From: Actinomycetes bacterium
GTDB lineage: Bacteria; Actinomycetota; Actinomycetes; Mycobacteriales; Mycobacteriaceae
Assembly (NCBI GenBank): GCA_023388385.1
Contig: JAEWGK010000258.1
Location: 1-16,742, forward strand
Direction of reading: 5' to 3'
DNA length: 16,742 nucleotides
The translations under genes and the position numbers were made by a program. The notes beneath the pieces are model-generated. The model was given only the letters and a program-made list of their open reading frames with translations, did no database searches and was not told the origin of the DNA. This document shows, piece by piece, positions 1 through 5,790 of this stretch. The first letter of the stretch is position 1, and every line of letters starts with the position of its first letter.

Positions 1-104
1 GCCAGGCCCCGGTCCGCGATGGCGGCGGCCAGGCGGTCCGCGGCGGCGGCGAACGGCAGGCCGGCCCCGATGGCGGCGAGGTCGAAGGGTGCGGGGGCGC
101 TCAT
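1..104 (-). CDS. Partial N-terminus, possibly HrpB-type ATP-dependent helicase
   Basis: Only the first 34 codons are present; the gene runs off the left edge. The reverse complement begins with ATG at 104 and reads MSAPAPFDLAAIGAGLPF, followed by an alanine-rich helix ending IADRGLA. The pattern of a 'GLP' turn followed by an amphipathic helix and an 'ADRG' turn resembles the segment just before the Walker A motif in HrpB-family DEAH helicases. The Walker motif itself would lie outside the window, so this family call is inference from a short stretch. A CACACT box preceded by TGG lies seven bases upstream of the ATG on the minus strand, which would suit a leaderless transcript. The gene diverges from the amidohydrolase on the plus strand. 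Confidence 0.4.
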   Translation of the reverse strand, partial: MSAPAPFDLAAIGAGLPFAAAADRLAAAIADRGL

Positions 105-111
105 GGCCGCC

Positions 112-117
112 AGTGTG
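112..117 (-). promoter_or_regulatory. Possible -10 box of the left-edge gene
   Basis: On the minus strand the hexamer CACACT, preceded by TGG (an extended -10 pattern), ends seven bases before the ATG at 104. This geometry would place the transcript start at or next to the start codon. The match to TATAAT is weak, so the call rests mainly on its position. Confidence 0.25.
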
Positions 118-199
118 CCAGGCCGCCCGGGACCCTCCGCCCGGCCCCGGCCGGGGGCGGGTGCCCACGGCGGGTTGCCCCGGCCCCCGGGGCCTTGGC

Positions 200-205
200 T
201 ACCGT
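200..205 (+). promoter_or_regulatory. Possible -10 box of the amidohydrolase
   Basis: TACCGT fits the actinobacterial TANNNT form. It ends 11 bases before the ATG at 217, so a transcript would carry a leader of only a few bases. AAGG at 208-211 could add weak ribosome binding. No convincing -35 box is visible. Confidence 0.35.
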
Positions 206-216
206 GCAAGGTTGAC

Positions 217-1029
217 ATGGACATCATCGACGCCCATTTCCACATCATCGCCGTGCGCGACTACCGGCCCGACCGCCCGGACGGTCCTCGCCCGTTCACC
301 GTGGAGTCCTACCTCCGCATCATGGACAGGTTCGCGGCGAAGGGCAGGTGGCGCGCGCTGACCGGCGGGGTCGTCGTCGGCGGCAGCCGCGACACCCGCG
401 AGGAGACGCTCCTCGAGGCGCTCACCGAACTCGAGGACGCGGTTGCCGGCCGCGGCGTCGCCCGCGAGAGGGGGCGCAACTTCATCGGCGTCATCACGAA
501 CCGCGCGGATCTGCGCGGCGGCCGCATCGGGGAGCTGCACGGCGCCGGCATCCGCGGCGTCCGCTTCAACCTCACCGGCGGCCGCGACGGCTCCGCGGAC
601 GAGATCCGCGACGTCGCCCGCCGCGTCCACGACGAGGCCGGCTGGGTCACGCACGTCGCCGTCGACCTCGCGGACCGGCCGGACGTCGCCTCCGCCATCG
701 GGGAGCTGGCCCGCGACGGCGTCCGCGTCGCCGTCGACCACATGGGCATGAGCGGCGCCGGCGTCGACCGCCTGGTCGCCCTCGCCGCCGACGGGGCCGG
801 GGTGAAGGCGACCGGCTTCGCCCGCGTCGACTTCCCCGTCGCCGACGCGCTGCGCCGCGTCCACGCGGCGAACCCCGCCGCCCTGATGTTCGGCTCCGAC
901 CTGCCCGGCGCCCACGCGCGCCGGCAGCTCGACATGGGCGACATCGACGTGCTCCTCGACGTCCTGGGCGACTGGGAGATGTCGCGGGTCATGCACGACA
1001 ATGCCGCGGCGTTCCACGACTTCTCCTGA
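217..1029 (+). CDS. TIM-barrel metal-dependent amidohydrolase (Amidohydrolase_2 type)
   Basis: This 270-residue protein looks like a cytoplasmic metal-dependent hydrolase of the amidohydrolase superfamily. Seen in sequence: the metal-binding H-x-H motif at the end of the first strand (IIDAHFHI, H7 and H9), a GIRGVRFNL strand near residue 112, candidate metal or catalytic histidines at 146 (VTHVAV) and 175 (VDHMG), and the late aspartate D228 in MFGSDLPG. The order H-x-H, His, His, Asp matches PF04909-type enzymes such as decarboxylases and lactone hydrolases. The substrate cannot be told from sequence. I chose the ATG at 217 because H-x-H normally lies within the first ten residues and AAGG sits at 208-211. 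The open frame extends back to position 19, but that extension is low-complexity and overlaps the left-edge gene. It stands as a single gene with its own promoter region. Confidence 0.85.
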   Translation: MDIIDAHFHIIAVRDYRPDRPDGPRPFTVESYLRIMDRFAAKGRWRALTGGVVVGGSRDTREETLLEALTELEDAVAGRGVARERGRNFIGVITNRADLRGGRIGELHGAGIRGVRFNLTGGRDGSADEIRDVARRVHDEAGWVTHVAVDLADRPDVASAIGELARDGVRVAVDHMGMSGAGVDRLVALAADGAGVKATGFARVDFPVADALRRVHAANPAALMFGSDLPGAHARRQLDMGDIDVLLDVLGDWEMSRVMHDNAAAFHDFS

Positions 1030-1159
1030 GCGTGCGCCACGTCCCCGCCGCGAATGCGAGGCTGGTCCCCCGCGGCGCGGAGAAGCGATGTTTACGCAGG
1101 TGCGAACGGGTTTTTCCGCACCCGTGCACCTATTGTGGGCCCGGCGCCGCGGAGGTTAG
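1030..1159 (+). promoter_or_regulatory. Intergenic region with dyad upstream of the CDF transporter
   Basis: Two structures are visible. CGCCGCG (1046-1052) and CGCGGCG (1071-1077) could pair across an 18-nt loop as a weak terminator for the amidohydrolase. GGTGCG (1099-1104) and CGCACC (1117-1122) flank a 12-base centre containing a T-run and could be an operator. TATTGT at 1131-1136 is a possible -10 box; its -35 region would fall inside this second dyad. GGAGG at 1151-1155 is the ribosome binding site for the ATG at 1160. A metal-responsive repressor site would suit the downstream transporter, but that is inference. Confidence 0.35.
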
Positions 1160-2062
1160 ATGGGCCGCATGCCGAATCTGACCGGGTACGCGTGGCTGTC
1201 CATCGGGGCCGCCGTCGCCACCATCCTCCTGAAGTCCGGGGCGTACATCGCCACGGGCTCCGTCGGCCTGCTGGCCGACGCCGCGGAGTCCTCCGTCAAC
1301 CTCGTGGCCGCCATCGTGGCGCTCATCGTCCTCTCCGTCGTGCGCAAGCCGGCCGACGAGGACCACGAGTACGGCCACTCGAAGGCCGAGTACTTCTCCG
1401 CGGGCATCGAGGGCGCGATGATCTTCATCGCGGCGGGCTTCATCGTCGTCACGTCCGTCGAGCGCATCATCAACCCCGCGCCCGTCGAGCAGCTCGGCCT
1501 CGGCGTGATCATCTCCGTCATCGCGTCGCTCATCAACGGCGCCGTCGCGCTCGTCCTGATGCGCGCCGGGAGGAAGCACGACTCCATCACCCTGCGGGCC
1601 GACGGCAAGCACCTGATGACGGACGTGTGGACCTCCGCCGGCGTCCTCGTCGGCGTCGGCCTCGTCGCCGTCACCGGCTGGCAGTGGCTCGACCCCGTGG
1701 TCGCCCTGCTGGTCGCCGTCAACATCCTGTGGGCGGGCCACAGCCTGGTCCGCGAGTCCGGCAAGGGCCTCATGGACTCCGCGATGGAGCCGACCGAGCG
1801 AGCCGAGGTCGACCGCATCCTGCAGGCTCACCGCAACGTCGCCCACGGCATCGACGTCCACGAGGTCCGCACGCGCGTCGCGGGCCCCCAGAAGTTCATC
1901 GAGTTCCACGTCCTGGTCCCCGGCGCCTGGTCCGTCGAGCATGGCCACGAGGTGCTCACCGCGATGGAGGATGAGCTGCGCGAGCGCTTCCCCGGCGTGC
2001 ACCTGGCGACGCACCTCGAGCCCATCGAGGACGAGCGCGCCTACGGCGACGTGCACCTCTGA
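1160..2062 (+). CDS. Cation diffusion facilitator (CDF) family metal transporter
   Basis: This 300-residue inner-membrane protein should export a divalent cation (Zn, Fe, Mn, Co or similar) in exchange for protons. Hydrophobic segments lie near residues 10-30, 34-60, 82-102, 112-135, 158-173 and 176-193, giving the six helices of the family. A cytoplasmic domain follows, with 'HGIDVHEVRTR' and 'GPQKFIEFHV' as in YiiP/FieF-type dimerisation domains. Helix 5 carries H151-x3-D155 (KHLMTD), the usual metal ligands. Helix 2 has E43 and N47 (ADAAESSVNL) where YiiP has two aspartates. The loop EYGHSKAEYFSAGIEG is typical of the COG0053 branch. GGAGG at 1151-1155 precedes the ATG by four bases; the ATG at 1169 is an alternative with 13-base spacing. 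Metal specificity cannot be assigned. Confidence 0.92.
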   Translation: MGRMPNLTGYAWLSIGAAVATILLKSGAYIATGSVGLLADAAESSVNLVAAIVALIVLSVVRKPADEDHEYGHSKAEYFSAGIEGAMIFIAAGFIVVTSVERIINPAPVEQLGLGVIISVIASLINGAVALVLMRAGRKHDSITLRADGKHLMTDVWTSAGVLVGVGLVAVTGWQWLDPVVALLVAVNILWAGHSLVRESGKGLMDSAMEPTERAEVDRILQAHRNVAHGIDVHEVRTRVAGPQKFIEFHVLVPGAWSVEHGHEVLTAMEDELRERFPGVHLATHLEPIEDERAYGDVHL

Positions 2063-2081
2063 CGGCCCGCAGTCCCACCTG

Positions 2082-2120
2082 CCCCTCCCCGGCCCCGCGG
2101 TCCGGGGAGGGGTTTTCGTT
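2082..2120 (+). terminator. Rho-independent terminator after the CDF gene
   Basis: CCCCTCCCCGG (2082-2092) and CCGGGGAGGGG (2102-2112) form a perfect 11-bp stem with a 9-base loop. TTTTCGTT follows immediately. This is the only hairpin in the window with a proper T-tract, and it lies 19 bases past the transporter stop codon. Confidence 0.93.
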
Positions 2121-2179
2121 CCAATGTCTAAGCGCGTTCCAAAAGGGGGTGACACGGCCGCGGATCGCCGGGACGCCTG

Positions 2180-2195
2180 GGTGACGGCCGTCACA
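2180..2195. promoter_or_regulatory. CRP/GlxR-like palindrome upstream of the alpha/beta hydrolase
   Basis: GGTGACGGCCGTCACA matches the CRP-family consensus TGTGA-N6-TCACA at nine of ten defined positions. The inner 14 bases (2181-2194) are a perfect palindrome. It overlaps a plausible -35 region (GGTGAC, 2180-2185) lying 16 bases before the TACGAT -10 box at 2202-2207. A bound regulator there would probably block transcription. GlxR is the known corynebacterial CRP homologue; assigning the site to it is inference. Confidence 0.5.
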
Positions 2196-2201
2196 AGTAC
2201 C

Positions 2202-2207
2202 TACGAT
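2202..2207 (+). promoter_or_regulatory. -10 box of the alpha/beta hydrolase gene
   Basis: TACGAT fits TANNNT. Transcription would begin near 2214-2216, exactly at an in-frame ATG (2216). This leaves two readings: a leaderless start at 2216, or a leader of about 120 bases ending at the GTG at 2336, which has a clear ribosome binding site. Confidence 0.5.
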
Positions 2208-2335
2208 GGCTACATATGGCCGCGGACCGCCCCGGGAGCGTCGGGCGGGCCGCGGGTCCGCCGTGCGGGACGAGCCCCCCGGGGGCGCGGCGCGCGGCGG
2301 CGACAGTGAATATGACGAACGATGCGGAGGTCACC

Positions 2336-3271
2336 GTGGCGGGCAATGCGACGAACGACGATGTGCGGGGCACGGCGCGTCCCGTGAAGGATCCGATGGA
2401 CAAGTCGCCCAAGCCGCGGCGCAACATCATTCTCCCGGCCCGCGGCGACGGCATGCTGCTGCGCGGCACGCTGTTCCGCCCGGAGGCCGACCCGGAGAAC
2501 GTCCGCGGCGTCATCACGATCCACGGCGCGACCGGCCGCTCCGAGAAGTCCTACGAGCCGATGGCGCGCCGGTTCACCGAGCGCGGCTATGCCGTCGTCA
2601 CGTACTGCTACCGCGGCCTGGAGCGCTCCGGCCTGGAGTCCGACACCCGCAACGACGTCATGGCCATGACGGACTGGATCACCCAGGACGCCCCGGGCGC
2701 GATGGAGTGGGCCCGCGAGCACTTCCCGGACGTCCCGGTCTACGCGCTGGGCCACGGCGCCGGCGGCCACGGCGTGCTGTGGAGCGGCTCCGAGGGCCTG
2801 TACGACGCGGCGGTGCTGGTGGGCGTCGGCACGCGCGGCCTGCGCGCCATCACCGGCCTGGCCAACCGCGTGAAGCTGTTCACGCTGCTCACCATCGTCT
2901 GCCCGGTCACGGCGGAGACGATGGGCCGCATCCCGCGCCAGCCGTTCGGCTTCGAGGTCGAGCCGCCGGTCGGCGTCGTCCGCCAGTGGGCTCGCTGGGC
3001 CCGCCACCGCGACTACTTCTTCGGCGACTCCGAGTACGACTTCGCCGCCCGCTTCGCGCGCGCCAACGGCCGCTACCTGTCCGTGCGCATTCTCGACGAC
3101 CAGTGGTGCAACCAGCGCGGCTCCGACGAGATCACGGACCGCATGTTCGGCGCCGAGGTCGAGAAGCGCGTCCTGGAGCCGGGCGACGGCTCCATCGGCC
3201 ACGCCGGCATCCTGGCCGCGGGCAACGAGGAGAGCTGGGACGGCTTCGTCGACTGGTTCGAGGAGGACTGA
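2336..3271 (+). CDS. Alpha/beta hydrolase fold protein, nucleophile Ser replaced by Gly
   Basis: With the GTG start this is a 311-residue soluble protein resembling the COG4757 group of predicted alpha/beta hydrolases. Seen: an early strand and oxyanion-type segment VITIHGATG, the helix motif ERGYAVVTYCYRG, a nucleophile-elbow position reading YALGHGAGGHG, a late acidic pair in ILDDQW, and a histidine in SIGHAGIL. The elbow normally reads G-H-S-x-G-G, but here the serine is glycine (residue 141, codon GGC at 2756-2758). The acid and histidine are kept. It may therefore be inactive as an esterase, or bind a ligand or protein instead. I chose the GTG at 2336 because GGAGG (2326-2330) lies five bases upstream. 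Alternatives are ATG 2216 (leaderless, adding a Pro/Ala/Arg-rich tail), ATG 2312 and ATG 2396. It is a single gene with its own promoter. Confidence 0.75.
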   Translation: MAGNATNDDVRGTARPVKDPMDKSPKPRRNIILPARGDGMLLRGTLFRPEADPENVRGVITIHGATGRSEKSYEPMARRFTERGYAVVTYCYRGLERSGLESDTRNDVMAMTDWITQDAPGAMEWAREHFPDVPVYALGHGAGGHGVLWSGSEGLYDAAVLVGVGTRGLRAITGLANRVKLFTLLTIVCPVTAETMGRIPRQPFGFEVEPPVGVVRQWARWARHRDYFFGDSEYDFAARFARANGRYLSVRILDDQWCNQRGSDEITDRMFGAEVEKRVLEPGDGSIGHAGILAAGNEESWDGFVDWFEED

Positions 3272-3290
3272 TCCGGCCGCACGGCCGCAC

Positions 3291-3335
3291 CGGCCCGGGC
3301 CCCCGTCGCATGCGTGCGACGCCGGGCCCGGGCCG
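3291..3335 (+). terminator. Long GC-rich hairpin, probable terminator
   Basis: CGGCCCGGGCCC (3291-3302) pairs with GGGCCCGGGCCG (3324-3335), and CGTCGCA (3304-3310) pairs with TGCGACG (3315-3321) around a TGCG loop, with one small internal bulge. There is no T-tract. It sits 20 bases after the hydrolase stop codon and ahead of the next gene's own promoter, so a U-less terminator is likely. Confidence 0.65.
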
Positions 3336-3365
3336 TGTCGTCGATGCGGGTCCCGTGCGCCGTAA

Positions 3366-3383
3366 CCTACGGACGCGTAGGAT
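3366..3383 (+). promoter_or_regulatory. Leaderless promoter with overlapping dyad (TrhA-like gene)
   Basis: TAGGAT (3378-3383) ends seven bases before the ATG at 3391, so the transcript should begin at the start codon. CCTACG (3366-3371) and CGTAGG (3376-3381) form a perfect 6-bp inverted repeat around GACG that covers most of the -10 box. A repressor bound there would occlude RNA polymerase. The regulator is unknown. Confidence 0.5.
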
Positions 3384-3390
3384 TCGCGCC

Positions 3391-4116
3391 ATGACCACCA
3401 CTTCGCGGCCCGATACGCCGCCCGCACGGCGCCGCCGCGCCCCGCGCACCCGCAACCGGCCCATCGACCGCGGGCCGCGGCCGCTGCTGCGCGGCACCCT
3501 CCATGCCCGTGCGGCCTGGGCCTTCGCCGGCTCCGGCGCGGCGCTGACCGCCGTCGCGGCCACCCGCCACGGCGTCGGCGCCGGCACGTGGCTGACCGCC
3601 CTGTACGTCGTCTGCCTCGTCGGCGCGATGGCCGTCTCCGCGCTGTACCACCGCGGCCGGTGGCGCAGCATGGCGGTGGTGCGCCGCTGGCGCCGCGCCG
3701 ATCACGCCATGATCGCGGTGTTCATCGCCGGCACGTACGGCCCCGTCGTCGTCTCCGCGCTCGCGCCGCCCGACGCGGCGATCATCCTGGCCGTGTGCTG
3801 GGCGTTCGCGCTGGCGGCGGTGGCGCTCAACATGTTCTGGATCGGCCACCCGCGCTGGCTCGACGTCGTGGTCTACCTGGCACTCGGCTGGCTCATCGTC
3901 TGGGAGGCGCCCGCCCTGTGGTCCGGCGCCGGCCCCGCCGTCACGCTGCTCATCGCCGGCGGCGGCGTGGTCTACAGCCTCGGCGCCGTCGTCTACGGCC
4001 TGCGTCGGCCGAATCCGTCGGAGCGCTGGTTCGGCTTCCACGAGGTCTTTCACGCCGCGACCATCGTCGCCGCCGTCCTGCACCACGTGGCCATCTGGCT
4101 GGCCGTGGCGGCGTAG
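3391..4116 (+). CDS. Hemolysin III / TrhA family (PAQR-like) membrane protein
   Basis: This 241-residue integral membrane protein belongs to the hemolysin III/YqfA/TrhA group of the PAQR-like superfamily, which in bacteria has been linked to membrane homeostasis. Hydrophobic segments lie near residues 42-57, 68-86, 104-124, 128-148, 155-172, 182-203 and 220-240, giving seven helices. The superfamily's metal-site residues are present: S83-x3-H87 (SALYH), D104 (RRADH), and the H217-x3-H221 pair (GFHEVFH). The first 30 residues are basic and proline-rich, consistent with a cytoplasmic tail. I chose the ATG at 3391 because a TANNNT box lies seven bases upstream. The same frame is open back through the hydrolase gene, but that is the high-GC open-frame effect. 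It converges with the reductase gene 54 bases downstream. Confidence 0.88.
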   Translation: MTTTSRPDTPPARRRRAPRTRNRPIDRGPRPLLRGTLHARAAWAFAGSGAALTAVAATRHGVGAGTWLTALYVVCLVGAMAVSALYHRGRWRSMAVVRRWRRADHAMIAVFIAGTYGPVVVSALAPPDAAIILAVCWAFALAAVALNMFWIGHPRWLDVVVYLALGWLIVWEAPALWSGAGPAVTLLIAGGGVVYSLGAVVYGLRRPNPSERWFGFHEVFHAATIVAAVLHHVAIWLAVAA

Positions 4117-4170
4117 GGGGCGGCGTGGCGTGCCCGGCTGGCGCAGGCGGCGTCGCCCGCGCGGCGCGCC

Positions 4171-5094
4171 CTACCGTCCCGCGGCCTCGCGGTCCCGGAC
4201 GCGGGCCAGCAGGTCCTCCAGCGTGTCCGTCGGCAGGCCGTGGGAGCGGCCGGCGCGGATGACGGCCTCGCCGATGGCGTCGGCCTCCGTCGCCCGCCCG
4301 GCGTCGAGGTCGCGGGCCAGCGACGTCGTGCCGCCGGCGGGGAAGGCCGTCATGACGGCATCGATGCCGTCCCGGCCGTTCGTCGCGCCCTCCGCGGCGG
4401 CGATGGCGGCGGACTCGTCGACGGCGGCGTCGTACAGCTCGCGGTGGTTGTCCAGGACCTCGCCCATCGTCGCGTCCAGGCCGCCGGTGAGCAGCGCCAT
4501 CGGGGCCAGCAGCGCCAGCTTGTTCCACATGACCTCGCCATCGGAGCCGCCGACGCGCACCTCCGTGGAGCAGTCGCGCAGGACGGCTGCGGCCGCCTCC
4601 GACGCCGGGTGGTCCGACAGGGAGATGCGCAGGAACGAGGAGGTGTGCTCGAACTCGCCGTCGCCGACGCGCGTGGCCTCCACCTGAACGGTCGCGGCGG
4701 GCACGCGGTTCGCGCCGTAGCGGCCGCGCAGCACGTCGACGTGCTCGAATCCGTTGAGGAACGGCACGACGACGCCCGCGAACTCCACCGGCACCCGGTC
4801 CAGCGCCTCCGGCATGCCGGTGTGCTTCACGGTCACCAGCGTGAGATCCGCCTGCTCCTCCAGATGCGTGACGACGCGCACCGTCTCCTCCGCGTCCCCC
4901 AGCGCCCCGGAGGCCACGCGGATCCGGCCGCCGCGGGCGTCCAGCGCCGCCGCCGAACGTTCGGAGGCGACGATCGTGACGTCATGGCCCGCACGGGCCA
5001 GCAGTCCGGCGAGGACGCCGCCGACGCCGCCGGCGCCGAGCACCGCCACGCGGGCGGGGGAGGGGATGGAGGGGGTTCGGTTCTCGTCGATCAT
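4171..5094 (-). CDS. Ketopantoate reductase family (PanE/ApbA-like) oxidoreductase
   Basis: This is a 307-residue NADPH-dependent reductase of the 2-dehydropantoate 2-reductase family, whose best-known role is making pantoate for coenzyme A. The Rossmann motif AVLGAGGVGG is at residues 17-26. K90 (TVKHTG) and N114 (FLNGFEH) correspond to E. coli K72 and N98. K192 (MWNKLALLAP) matches the catalytic K176, and 'SLARDLDAGRATEADAI' matches the C-terminal conserved block with its glutamate (E270). The two asparagines that follow the catalytic lysine in E. coli PanE (N180, N184) are not conserved here, so the substrate may be a different 2-oxo acid. No symbol is given for that reason. The ATG at 5094 is four codons downstream of another ATG (5106); neither has a clear ribosome binding site. 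The gene diverges from the DNA methyltransferase. Confidence 0.85.
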   Translation of the reverse strand: MIDENRTPSIPSPARVAVLGAGGVGGVLAGLLARAGHDVTIVASERSAAALDARGGRIRVASGALGDAEETVRVVTHLEEQADLTLVTVKHTGMPEALDRVPVEFAGVVVPFLNGFEHVDVLRGRYGANRVPAATVQVEATRVGDGEFEHTSSFLRISLSDHPASEAAAAVLRDCSTEVRVGGSDGEVMWNKLALLAPMALLTGGLDATMGEVLDNHRELYDAAVDESAAIAAAEGATNGRDGIDAVMTAFPAGGTTSLARDLDAGRATEADAIGEAVIRAGRSHGLPTDTLEDLLARVRDREAAGR

Positions 5095-5160
5095 GGCCAC
5101 GATCATGCACCGGCGGCCCCGCCGCGCGCCGCCGGGGCCGGGGAATGCGGGTGGCCCCGC

Positions 5161-5166
5161 TACGCT
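5161..5166 (+). promoter_or_regulatory. Leaderless -10 box of the DNA methyltransferase gene
   Basis: TACGCT fits TANNNT and ends six bases before the ATG at 5173, so transcription should begin at the start codon. No Shine-Dalgarno sequence is present. The box lies in the short gap shared with the divergent reductase gene. Confidence 0.6.
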
Positions 5167-5172
5167 GTCGGC

Positions 5173-5715
5173 ATGGCCCACGCGATGCTGCACACCCCGG
5201 TCGGCGACCTGGGCGTCGCCGCCACCGCCCGCGGCGTGTCCGCCATCGAGCTGACCGGCCCGGCGGACGGCGCATACGGCGTGGACGATGCGTCGGGGGA
5301 GGCCCGCGCCATGCTCGACACGGCTCTCGGACAGCTGCGGGAATGGTTCGCCGGGGACCGCACGGGCTTCGACGTGCCCCTCGACGTCCCCGGCCTCCCG
5401 GAGCCGGGGTGGGCGGCGGAGCCGGATGCGGATGAGCACGCGGCGGGGACGGGCGTCCCGTTCCGCCTGCGGGCGCTGGCCGCGCTGCGGGAGGTGCCGT
5501 GGGGCGTCACCGTCTCCTACGGGGAGCTCGCCGCCCTGGCCGGGTCCCCGCGGGCCGCCCGCGCGGCCGGGGGCGTCTGCGCCGGCAACCCGGTCCCGCT
5601 CATCATCCCGTGCCACCGGGTGCTGCCGGCCTCCGGTGCCCTCGGCGCCTTCGGCGGCGGCACGGACATGAAGCGGGCCCTGCTCGCCCGCGAGGGCGTC
5701 CGCGTCCGCCCGTGA
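5173..5715 (+). CDS. ogt: Methylated-DNA--[protein]-cysteine S-methyltransferase
   Basis: This 180-residue DNA repair protein transfers the methyl group from O6-methylguanine to its own cysteine in a suicide reaction. The active-site block IIPCHRV is at 144-150 with acceptor Cys147, followed by SGALGAFGGG, which shapes the alkyl pocket. The DNA-binding helix-turn-helix region is 'VPWGVTVSYGELAALAGSPRAARAAGG' at about 108-134, holding the arginine-finger area. The N-terminal domain is short, and residues about 75-93 form an acidic, proline-rich insert (positions 5395-5451) not usual between 'PLD' and 'GTPFR'. An extra cysteine (C136) precedes the NPVPLI strand. The ATG at 5173 is supported by a leaderless promoter; the ATG at 5185 is possible. 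Ogt is the usual name for such stand-alone proteins, but the distinction from Ada-C is by size only. Confidence 0.93.
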   Translation: MAHAMLHTPVGDLGVAATARGVSAIELTGPADGAYGVDDASGEARAMLDTALGQLREWFAGDRTGFDVPLDVPGLPEPGWAAEPDADEHAAGTGVPFRLRALAALREVPWGVTVSYGELAALAGSPRAARAAGGVCAGNPVPLIIPCHRVLPASGALGAFGGGTDMKRALLAREGVRVRP

Positions 5716-5738
5716 GCATTCTCGTCGACGGCCCCCCG

Positions 5739-5753
5739 GGGTCCGGCGGACCC
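5739..5753. terminator. Hairpin between convergent genes, possible shared terminator
   Basis: GGGTCC (5739-5744) and GGACCC (5748-5753) form a perfect 6-bp stem with a 3-base loop in the 75-base gap between the methyltransferase and the LssY_C-domain gene. It has no T-tract on either strand. Nothing else of note is seen in this gap. Confidence 0.45.
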
Positions 5754-5790
5754 TGCGCCGGGCGTGGCCCGGGGCGTCGTCACGCGCGCG

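Noticed and set aside
19..216. N-terminal extension of the amidohydrolase to position 19
   Set aside because: It is low-complexity, overlaps the start of the left-edge minus-strand gene, and would bury the H-x-H motif deep in the protein.
2206..4116. A 636-codon open frame joining the hydrolase region and the TrhA-like gene
   Set aside because: Only the last 241 codons (from 3391) are a real protein. The first part is an Arg/Pro/Gly-rich translation of the hydrolase gene in another frame, a known effect of high GC.
4117..4170. Terminator between the TrhA-like gene and the reductase gene
   Set aside because: Only short, ambiguous GC pairings such as GGCG/CGCC are present; no stem stands out.
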